Source: Arenicellales bacterium (lineage in GTDB: Bacteria > Pseudomonadota > Gammaproteobacteria > Arenicellales > UBA868). From it: a stretch of 6,175 nucleotides of DNA. This document shows, piece after piece, positions 1-5,758 of this stretch (position 1 is its first letter; every line of letters begins with the position of its first letter). The notes below the pieces were generated by a model. It was given only the letters and a program-made list of their open reading frames with translations. It did no database searches and was not told the origin of the DNA. The stretch spans positions 1-6,175 of the forward strand of contig JAPKAJ010000136.1 in the NCBI GenBank assembly GCA_028825345.1, read 5' to 3'. The position numbers and the translations under genes are program-made.

Positions 1-306
1 CTCACCCAACTCCTTGAGTTCGGCCAGCCAGGGTAGCGGCTGGTTTACACTGCCTGAGTAGCCATATACCGCTTCGGGATCACCATACCAGGCGGCCTGG
101 CGCGGTGAATTCACCCAGCGTCCGTAAAGGTGCACACGGGGCGTATGCCAGGAGACCTTTTTAATCAAAGTTTGGCAGTAATGTGATGCTTCAGCTGGCG
201 CCAAGAACTCAGACCAGTACTCAAAACAACCATCCTCGATCGGCAGGCGACCTTCACCGCTGATCTGCCGCGGCCCTGCCCGGCGACTCTGGGATAGACG
301 CTGCAA
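1..306 (-). CDS. AlkB-like 2-oxoglutarate/Fe(II) dioxygenase, N-terminal half (3' end outside window)
   Basis: The 102 visible codons, read leftward to the window edge, match the N-terminal half of AlkB/ALKBH2-type dioxygenases, which oxidatively remove alkyl groups from DNA bases (1-methyladenine, 3-methylcytosine) in the cytoplasm. The diagnostic stretch is WHTPRVHLYGRWVNSPRQ at about residues 53-70, then AAWYGD (71-76), YGYSG (81-85) and PLPW (90-93); this resembles the substrate-binding 'PR..AWYGD..Y.YSG' region of the family. The iron-binding HxD...H motif and the 2-oxoglutarate-binding arginine lie beyond the edge, so activity cannot be judged. I chose the TTG at 304-306 because AGGAGGAGG sits just upstream and no ATG or GTG occurs in frame; it leaves about 20 residues before the conserved LPIEDG. 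An in-frame TTG at 361-363 would overlap the upstream gene and has no convincing ribosome site. With the chosen start there are 34 bases after the GGT-family gene, so co-transcription is likely. Family call is firm; exact substrate is not. Confidence 0.85.
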   Translation of the reverse strand, partial: MQRLSQSRRAGPRQISGEGRLPIEDGCFEYWSEFLAPAEASHYCQTLIKKVSWHTPRVHLYGRWVNSPRQAAWYGDPEAVYGYSGSVNQPLPWLAELKELGE

Positions 307-308
307 GG

Positions 309-317
309 CCTCCTCCT
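309..317 (-). promoter_or_regulatory. Strong Shine-Dalgarno for the AlkB-like gene
   Basis: The minus strand reads AGGAGGAGG, then CC, then TTG. The first AGGAGG lies 5 bases from the TTG, which is good spacing. This site decides the start of the AlkB-like gene in the absence of any in-frame ATG or GTG, and it lies between that gene and the stop codon of the upstream GGT-family gene. Confidence 0.6.
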
Positions 318-340
318 GGGATCGACCCCGATACGCTTGA

Positions 341-1909
341 TTAACTGTCCACCGGCTCGGCAACGGCCGCAGCCAATGGAGATTGCACAAAAGCCGCGCC
401 TGTTGAGCGGCCGCTGGCCGGGTCAAACCGAGCTATCGAGGGACAGCCAAACAGACTGGGGTAAACACCGTGGTTAGCGGTACTTAAGTCGGCCACCTTA
501 TCACCCAGTGCCTGAAGTATCGCAGGATCGAAGGCGGCATCCGCCACAACCTGGCTTACACCACTGACATCAACGCGGGGTTGGTGCATGGCCTTTTCGG
601 GGTCCATGGAAAAATCGGTGATGAACGAAATCAACTGCATGATCGATGAGACGATGCGCCGCCCGCCAGAGGCGCCCAGAGCTGTAACAGGCCCTGCTGG
701 CTCGGCCACGATTGTAGGGCACATATTGCATAAGGGCTGTTTGCCCGGAGCCATCGAGTTGGGTCGGCCCGGCTCAGGGTCAAACCACATGATGCCGTTA
801 TTCATCAGGATCCCGGTGTCAGGCAACAGCAAACGGGATCCAAAAACCGACAGCAGTGTCTGGGTGAGCGCGACGACATTGCCCTCGCGATCGGTAACGT
901 TCAGATGGGTGGTACAGGCGGGGATCTTGCCATCAGGGCTATCGCCCATCTGTAACAGTCGATCTGCGTAGGCCGCCTGCAAACTGGCAGCGGTGGCAGC
1001 GGTGGAATTCCCATCGGGCTGCATCGGTGGGTTCGGCAAGTGCTGCTCAAGCTCGGTTAGAGCCTGGCACAAACTCGGGCCAGCACAAAGCCCCGCCGGA
1101 GTGTAGATAACCGCATCGCGGTAGCTGGCCCCGGTTAATTCCTCAAAGTGCACTCGATACGAGGCAAGATCCTCGGCAGATAAACCAATGCCAACAGATG
1201 CCGTATCTGCTAGTACACGCGCAGCCAGATCCCCCTGGTAAAAAGAGGCCGGGCCCTGATCGGCGAGTTGCGCAAGTGTTTTTGCAAGACCTTTTAATTC
1301 AATCACCGGTGGTGAGCCAGCCCAGTGACCCATCGGCACATGACCCTCTGGCAGATACACCGAGCGTGTAGATTCAAAGCCGGCAATATCCGCCGCGCTG
1401 GAGGCAATCTTGAGGCTTGAATACCAATCCACGGTAAGCCCCTGCTCCGCCAGAGCGATCGCAGGTGCAAGAAGTTGTGACCACGACAGCGTCCCAAAGC
1501 GTTTGGCTGCCTCGCCCAAACCCGCCACAAAGCCCGGTACGGCGACCGAGTACGGGCCCAGCACATTGCGGTTCTCCAACACCCCCGGCCAGGCAAAAAG
1601 ATCGGAGTCAAAACCGGTGCTGAGTGGATAGTCGTTTACATTGAGTGCGCCCGGAGCACGCACCCCAAACTCCAGCGCATAACTTCGGTTTTCACGGGCC
1701 AGGTAAACCGTCATGAAACCACAACCACCCAGCCCACTCATCCAGGGCTCGACCGCGCTCAGGGCAAAACCAGTTGCGATGGCCGCGTCCACTGCGTTGC
1801 CGCCCCCGGCCAGCACCTTTGCGCCTGCCTCGGCGGCCAATGCGTGCTGTGCCACCACCACCCCACCCTGGGTTTGCACCGCAGGTTTATGGATCGACCA
1901 ATGTTCCAT
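341..1909 (-). CDS. Gamma-glutamyltransferase-family Ntn-hydrolase, atypical substrate pocket
   Basis: This 522-residue protein belongs to the GGT family, whose members cleave themselves into a large and a small subunit and then use the new N-terminal threonine as nucleophile. The processing motif is CTTHLNV at 332-338, making Thr333 (codon 911-913) the predicted nucleophile and leaving a 190-residue small subunit, about the size in E. coli GGT. Also visible are GGGNAVDAAIA (35-45), EPWMSGLGG (54-62), ILMNNGIMWFDPEPGRPN (367-384) and the GASGGRR turn (412-418). Thr351, matching E. coli Thr409, is kept. However, aligned from memory to E. coli GGT, the residues that hold the gamma-glutamyl group are changed: Asn411 to Leu353, Gln430 to Gly372, Asp433 to Trp375, Ser462-Ser463 to Cys394-Asn395, and probably Arg114 to Gly82. 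Glutathione is therefore a doubtful substrate. No signal peptide is present, unlike periplasmic E. coli GGT, so a cytoplasmic location is expected. The ATG at 1909 has AGG about 7 bases upstream. It lies 79 bases after the dehydrogenase gene. Family certain; substrate unknown. Confidence 0.93.
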   Translation of the reverse strand: MEHWSIHKPAVQTQGGVVVAQHALAAEAGAKVLAGGGNAVDAAIATGFALSAVEPWMSGLGGCGFMTVYLARENRSYALEFGVRAPGALNVNDYPLSTGFDSDLFAWPGVLENRNVLGPYSVAVPGFVAGLGEAAKRFGTLSWSQLLAPAIALAEQGLTVDWYSSLKIASSAADIAGFESTRSVYLPEGHVPMGHWAGSPPVIELKGLAKTLAQLADQGPASFYQGDLAARVLADTASVGIGLSAEDLASYRVHFEELTGASYRDAVIYTPAGLCAGPSLCQALTELEQHLPNPPMQPDGNSTAATAASLQAAYADRLLQMGDSPDGKIPACTTHLNVTDREGNVVALTQTLLSVFGSRLLLPDTGILMNNGIMWFDPEPGRPNSMAPGKQPLCNMCPTIVAEPAGPVTALGASGGRRIVSSIMQLISFITDFSMDPEKAMHQPRVDVSGVSQVVADAAFDPAILQALGDKVADLSTANHGVYPSLFGCPSIARFDPASGRSTGAAFVQSPLAAAVAEPVDS

Positions 1910-1988
1910 GGATTACCTGATTACGCGACCCTACTATGGTAGTGACTGACCAGACGGTGGTGGAATAAACGCCGGGCCACAGCACGCG

Positions 1989-3392
1989 TCACACACGCAG
2001 TATTTTACCGGGATTCATAATGTTGTCTGGATCCAACGCCTGCTTGATCGAACGCATGACACTGATCGCCTCACCATGCTCAGCCACCAGAAAGTCGAGC
2101 TTGCCGTAACCTACCCCATGCTCCCCGGTGCAGGTGCCGCCCATGCCAAGCGCCCGCATGACCATACGCTCATGCAATTCGTTCGCTTTTTTGCTTTCAG
2201 CAGGATCATCCTTGCCAACCAAAAGACAAAGATGAAAATTACCATCGCCAACATGGCCAACGATTGGGGCAAATAAACCAAAATCCCGAATATCCTGTTG
2301 CGTCTCACGAATACATTCGGCCAGGCGTGAAATAGGCACACAAACATCGGTCGCCCAGATTTCACCGCCCGGTCGCAGCGCTTTGCAGGCGTATGCCGCA
2401 TCGTGACGCGCCTGCCACAGCCGGTTACGCTCCTCGGTATTTGTGGTCCATTGAAAATTACTTCCGCCTGAGTCGACCGCGATCTCCTGCACAATCTCGG
2501 CCTGCTCCTTGACCCCCTGGTCAGTTCCATGAAACTCCAGAAGCAGGGTTGGCGCCACGGCGAGATCGGTCTTGGAGTATCGGTTGATGGCGTCGACCTG
2601 GGCTTCATCCAGAAGCTCGATGCGGGCAATGGGTACACCGTACTGGATCGTAGTGATGACCGTGTTGACAGCGCTGTCGACGTCTGGAAACGTGCATACG
2701 GCTGAGGAGATGGCTTCGGGAATCCCGTAAAGTCTCAACGTAACCTCAGTAATTACGCCAAGCGTCCCCTCTGAGCCGACAAAAAGTCGGGTGAGATCGT
2801 AACCGGCTGCAGATTTGCGAGCGCGACGCGAGGTCTGAATTACGCGGCCATCAGCCAGCACGACAGTCAGCGCCAACACGTTTTCACGCATAGTGCCATA
2901 ACGCACCGCGTTCGTTCCCGAAGCACGGCAGGCGGCCATGCCGCCGATCGAGGCATCAGCACCCGGGTCGATCGGGAAAAACAGGCCGCTATCACGCAGG
3001 TAGTTGTTTAACTGTTTGCGGGTTACGCCGGGTTGAACCACAACGTCCAGATCTTCGGCGTGCAACTCGACCACCTGATTCATCTCCTGCAGGTTAATCG
3101 AGATACCGCCATGCAAGGCCGCAACGTGACCCTCCAGCGCCGTGCCCGTGCCGTATGGGATCACGGGCACCCGGTGCTCCGCACACAGGGATACGATTCG
3201 GCTGACTTCCTCAGTAGTATGGGGGGTGACCACGGCGTCCGGTGGCACACTGGCATGAAAAGATTCATCCTTACCAAAGCGTTCACGGACAGCGAGCGCC
3301 TCGGACAGCCGTTCACCAAACTCACTACGCAAACAAGCTATTACGTTTGTTACCGGCTTCGCCTGAACGTCTTTTTGGGCCTCATCTGCCAT
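1989..3392 (-). CDS. FAD-linked D-lactate/D-2-hydroxyacid dehydrogenase (LDHD/GlcD family)
   Basis: The 467-residue protein oxidises a D-2-hydroxyacid, most likely D-lactate, to the 2-oxoacid, passing electrons through FAD to a respiratory acceptor such as cytochrome c or quinone. The N-terminal PCMH-type FAD-binding domain (about 50-225) contains PYGTGTALEGH (79-89), PGADASIGGMAA (143-154), YGTMRENVL (165-173) and FVGSEGTLGVITE (204-216). The FAD-oxidase C-terminal domain (about 226-466) contains HVGDGNFH (380-387), TGEHGVG (422-428) and the terminal NPGK (460-463). In the family, the two histidines of HVGDGNFH and the glutamate of GEHG bind a metal near the substrate; all are present. Length matches the single-polypeptide LDHD type. 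There is no cysteine-rich Fe-S domain and no signal peptide or membrane span, so a peripheral cytoplasmic-side enzyme is expected. The ATG at 3390-3392 follows AAGGA at a 6-base spacing. The gene is first in the minus-strand cluster and diverges from the kinase gene. D-2-hydroxyglutarate and glycolate remain alternative substrates. Confidence 0.93.
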   Translation of the reverse strand: MADEAQKDVQAKPVTNVIACLRSEFGERLSEALAVRERFGKDESFHASVPPDAVVTPHTTEEVSRIVSLCAEHRVPVIPYGTGTALEGHVAALHGGISINLQEMNQVVELHAEDLDVVVQPGVTRKQLNNYLRDSGLFFPIDPGADASIGGMAACRASGTNAVRYGTMRENVLALTVVLADGRVIQTSRRARKSAAGYDLTRLFVGSEGTLGVITEVTLRLYGIPEAISSAVCTFPDVDSAVNTVITTIQYGVPIARIELLDEAQVDAINRYSKTDLAVAPTLLLEFHGTDQGVKEQAEIVQEIAVDSGGSNFQWTTNTEERNRLWQARHDAAYACKALRPGGEIWATDVCVPISRLAECIRETQQDIRDFGLFAPIVGHVGDGNFHLCLLVGKDDPAESKKANELHERMVMRALGMGGTCTGEHGVGYGKLDFLVAEHGEAISVMRSIKQALDPDNIMNPGKILRV

Positions 3393-3525
3393 GGGATTTC
3401 CTTATAAGCCACCTTTTGATCCAAGTATATCCTCTATATCCTCACAGACGCTGCACTAACCCCTAACAACAGGCTTTGATACCATTACAGGTTCTTAAAA
3501 TCCAGTTCGTATCGCCAAAAAGACT
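3393..3525. promoter_or_regulatory. Divergent intergenic promoter region
   Basis: These 133 bases lie between the starts of the dehydrogenase gene (minus) and the kinase gene (plus), so both promoters should be here. On the minus strand TATACT (3424-3429) is a reasonable -10 box, but no good -35 lies 16-18 bases upstream. On the plus strand TTGATA (3476-3481) resembles a -35 and TAAAAT (3496-3501) a -10, but their spacing of 14 bases is short. The dehydrogenase ribosome site AAGGA is at 3399-3403. No clear ribosome site precedes the kinase GTG. Location as a control region is secure; the individual boxes are weak guesses. Confidence 0.4.
3426..3443. repeat. Tandem 9-bp direct repeat TATATCCTC x2
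   Basis: Two perfect adjacent copies of TATATCCTC occur about 35-50 bases upstream of the dehydrogenase start and overlap its possible -10 box (TATACT on the minus strand). They could be a regulator site or simple slippage; a two-copy 9-mer does not settle it. Confidence 0.5.
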
Positions 3526-4698
3526 GTGTCTAAATTAAATGTCGTTAATAGAAGTGGTGATTCCGCACCGTTCTTGCGGGGCATCCTAACGCGTTCACTG
3601 CAGAAAATAGGGCTGACGTTCTCGGAGGCGTACGGCGTAGCGTCGACGGTACGGAGCCAGTTGGCCCGTGAAGAAGTCATTGGCAGCCCCCGCATAAGGG
3701 AAGCCGTTTCACAAATTCTGGTATCTCAATTTAGTCCAGAGACCGAAGAACGGTACCGACTTTCGAGAGGGCAGCCGGTCTGGATACGAATTCACCATAA
3801 AGATGGTGAAGATGTCTGGTTTTCCCGTGCCATCTTCCGTTATCGGCTGGAGATCTGTGGCATCACCCATTCTGCGGCAGAAGCCCTGGCCCACAGTCTG
3901 CACGAGCGGCTGGTCAGGGAATACTCGACGGGCATTGAGCGCGAAACACTGCATCAGCTTGCCTGTCAGATGGTACTGGCCGAGGCCGGAGCCCACTTTG
4001 CGAAAAACCTTGAGGCCTGGCACAGGCTCACACGCGCAAACAAAACCCTACTGATTCTGATTGGAGGAGCGCCCGGTGTTGGCAAAAGCACAATGGCGGC
4101 CCACCTCGCGACCCGCTTGAATATCACCCGAACCCAATCCACAGACATGTTGCGGGAAGTATTGCGCACTTTGCGATCACCGGACAAAAACCCCGAACTG
4201 CATTACTCCAGTTTTGAAGCGTGGCGAGCGCTGGACGACAGCCCAGATAGAGGCGACATGCCAGCACGCATTGAGGAAGGCTACAACCGTCAGGCAGACG
4301 AGGTGGAATTGGCCGCACAAGCTCTACTCGAAAGATCGCAACATGAGCAATTTTCGATGATTATTGAAGGCGTCCATATACGGCCGTCTATGATCCAAAG
4401 GCTCACACTAGACCCCGATGTGATCGTGGTACCCATCCTGCTGACAGTCAGTCGCAAAAAGACATTGAAACGCTTCTTTAAGGGGCGCTCCCTGGTGACA
4501 TCGCGGCGGGGCAGCAAACACTACCTGGACAACTTCGACGCTATCTGGCATCTGCAGTCTGCCCTGATGGTGGACGCGAAGGCATCCGCCGTAGCGGCAA
4601 TCGTCAATGATGAGGAGGAAGAAAGCACATCGGTCCGTGTGTTTTCTCTAATCGCCTCAGCAGTCGCAGACCACGTACTACCAAACCAGGACGAATAA
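3526..4698 (+). CDS. 2-phosphoglycerate kinase-like protein: tandem ATP-cone modules plus P-loop kinase
   Basis: This 390-residue protein has the layout of archaeal 2-phosphoglycerate kinase, which phosphorylates 2-phosphoglycerate to 2,3-bisphosphoglycerate on the way to cyclic 2,3-diphosphoglycerate in methanogens. The kinase half starts near residue 172: Walker A GGAPGVGKST (180-189; Lys187, Ser188), STDMLREVLR (205-214), HYSSFEAWRAL (226-236), EGVHIRP (281-287) and an arginine-rich lid-like stretch (about 316-334). The N-terminal half looks like two consecutive ATP-cone nucleotide-sensing modules, about 5-80 and 87-167. The cores PFLRGILTRSLQKIG (15-29) and WFSRAIFRYRLEICG (98-112) align without gaps and share a following T.S..A pattern. 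As I recall, archaeal homologues have one cone. The GTG start at 3526 is the only ordinary start before an in-frame stop at 3496-3498; its ribosome site is weak. There are no membrane segments, so it should be cytosolic. The gene stands alone, divergent from the dehydrogenase. Bacterial function is unproven and the natural substrate may differ. A zeta-toxin-like kinase is less likely. Confidence 0.8.
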   Translation: MSKLNVVNRSGDSAPFLRGILTRSLQKIGLTFSEAYGVASTVRSQLAREEVIGSPRIREAVSQILVSQFSPETEERYRLSRGQPVWIRIHHKDGEDVWFSRAIFRYRLEICGITHSAAEALAHSLHERLVREYSTGIERETLHQLACQMVLAEAGAHFAKNLEAWHRLTRANKTLLILIGGAPGVGKSTMAAHLATRLNITRTQSTDMLREVLRTLRSPDKNPELHYSSFEAWRALDDSPDRGDMPARIEEGYNRQADEVELAAQALLERSQHEQFSMIIEGVHIRPSMIQRLTLDPDVIVVPILLTVSRKKTLKRFFKGRSLVTSRRGSKHYLDNFDAIWHLQSALMVDAKASAVAAIVNDEEEESTSVRVFSLIASAVADHVLPNQDE

Positions 4699-4849
4699 TC
4701 CTGAGGCAACCTTTCGGCCACCAGGCCATTTGCGCTAACATCGCCGTTGCTATTTCCTGAGTAATCTCTTTGAACCCCTGAGCACATGCCGACGAGTCAT
4801 ATAGTGTGACCGAACAGCAATGGCACTGATCCGAATAATTAATTAGCCC
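4699..4849. other. Intergenic gap before the methyltransferase gene
   Basis: These 151 bases carry no gene that I can support. A possible -10 (TATAGT, 4800-4805) has no matching -35. The 10-base perfect palindrome TAATTAATTA (4836-4845) ends 4 bases before the methyltransferase ATG, where a ribosome site would be expected. A short GGCC-ACCA-GGCC hairpin (about 4717-4728) follows the kinase stop but lacks a T-run, so I do not call a terminator. Confidence 0.4.
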
Positions 4850-5704
4850 ATGAGCAATAAGAAGCCCAAAACCCGAACAACTTACCGCAGGATTCCCAAG
4901 GCCAAGGGTCCAACACAAGCTGACAAGGCAGATCGCCACATACTCTACGAGCGTGCTGTCCAGTGTGTGGAATCTGAGATCGACATGGTGGATGAGACCT
5001 ACGAGACGCTTCGAGGACGTAAGGCCGCCACCCTGCGTGAGGACTTCTGCGGCACGGCTAATACCAGCTGCGAGTGGGTGCGACGGCGCAAAGATAATCA
5101 GGCCTGGGGTGTCGATCTGGACACCGAGGTATTAGCCTGGGGAAAAAACAACAAGGTCAATACCCTTAACGGTGATGGAGCAGATCGGATTGTGCTCATG
5201 AACGAGAACGTTCTCACAGTTAAAACACCACCAGTCGATATGATCCTGGCTATGAACTTCAGTTACTGGATCTTTCAGACCCGCGACGAGCTAAGGGGGT
5301 ATTTTTCAAGGGCACGCGACTGCCTGGCAGATAACGGCATTTTATTTCTGGATTCGTACGGCGGTTATGAAGCCTGCCGGGAGATGGAAGAAGAGACGGA
5401 TCACGACGATTTTATCTACGTTTGGGACCAGGCCCGCTACAACCCTATTACCGGCGAAATGAACTGTCATATTCATTTCAAATTCCCTGATAGATCTAAG
5501 CTGAAACGTGCTTTCAGTTATAACTGGCGCCTATGGACACTGCCTGAGGTTCGGGAATTGCTGGGCGAGGCAGGCTTTAAAAGGGTACTGGTTCACTGGG
5601 AGGGTACTGATACCAAGAGCGGCGAGGGCAATGGCGTTTTTACACCCACCGAAAATGGTGAGGCGGATGCGGCTTACATCTGTTATATCTCCGCGGAAAA
5701 ATAA
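4850..5704 (+). CDS. Class I SAM-dependent methyltransferase, substrate unknown
   Basis: The 284-residue protein has the Rossmann-type methyltransferase order. After a lysine/arginine-rich N-terminus (1-30) and the KADRHILYERAVQ helix (26-38), motif I is LREDFCGTANTS (62-73), which binds SAM but departs from the usual D.G.G.G form. An acidic strand end GVDLD (87-91) should hold the SAM ribose. Next are MILAMNFSYWIF (131-142, motif IV position) and NGILFLDSYGG (162-172). The C-terminal half, with CHIHFKF (206-212), AFSYNWRLWTLPE (221-233) and HWEGTD (249-254), is distinctive of a conserved bacterial family that I recognise but for which I know no proven substrate. The basic N-terminus might contact nucleic acid, but this is a guess. 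No signal peptide or membrane span, so cytosolic. The ATG at 4850 gives a full-length protein, although no Shine-Dalgarno is visible. It is followed at 54 bases by the convergent SDR remnant. Methyltransferase class is firm; small molecule versus macromolecule target cannot be decided. Confidence 0.9.
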   Translation: MSNKKPKTRTTYRRIPKAKGPTQADKADRHILYERAVQCVESEIDMVDETYETLRGRKAATLREDFCGTANTSCEWVRRRKDNQAWGVDLDTEVLAWGKNNKVNTLNGDGADRIVLMNENVLTVKTPPVDMILAMNFSYWIFQTRDELRGYFSRARDCLADNGILFLDSYGGYEACREMEEETDHDDFIYVWDQARYNPITGEMNCHIHFKFPDRSKLKRAFSYNWRLWTLPEVRELLGEAGFKRVLVHWEGTDTKSGEGNGVFTPTENGEADAAYICYISAEK

Positions 5705-5758
5705 TCTTCTGGCGAGTCCTGCACCGGCCAAAAGTCCGTAATCAGAATACAACCAATC

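Noticed and set aside
588..971. 127-codon plus-strand open frame antisense to the GGT-family gene
   Set aside because: It lies entirely opposite a strongly supported coding region, has no clear ribosome site, and its peptide shows no family features.
1908..1949. Thirteen-codon plus-strand peptide (starts MDYLITRP) in the gap upstream of the GGT-family gene, considered as a possible small precursor peptide
   Set aside because: No ribosome binding site precedes it, no maturation enzymes are nearby, and it overlaps the opposite-strand start codon; chance is enough.
2111..2638. Long out-of-frame open reading frame (175 codons) inside the dehydrogenase gene on the same strand
   Set aside because: It overlaps the well-supported FAD dehydrogenase frame and its translation shows no recognisable motif.
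3526..4698. Zeta-toxin-like P-loop kinase of a toxin-antitoxin pair
   Set aside because: There is no small antitoxin gene beside it, and the ATP-cone modules plus the HYSSFEAWRAL motif fit 2-phosphoglycerate kinase better.
4717..4728. GGCC-ACCA-GGCC hairpin after the kinase gene as a rho-independent terminator
   Set aside because: The stem is only 4 base pairs and is not followed by a T-run.
4700..4782. Three copies of CCTGAG (4700, 4756, 4777), two of them 21 bases apart
   Set aside because: A 6-mer recurring three times in about 80 bases, with irregular spacing, is too weak to call an operator.
4521..4939. Minus-strand open frames across the kinase-methyltransferase gap
   Set aside because: They run antisense into both supported genes and their translations contain no recognisable domain.
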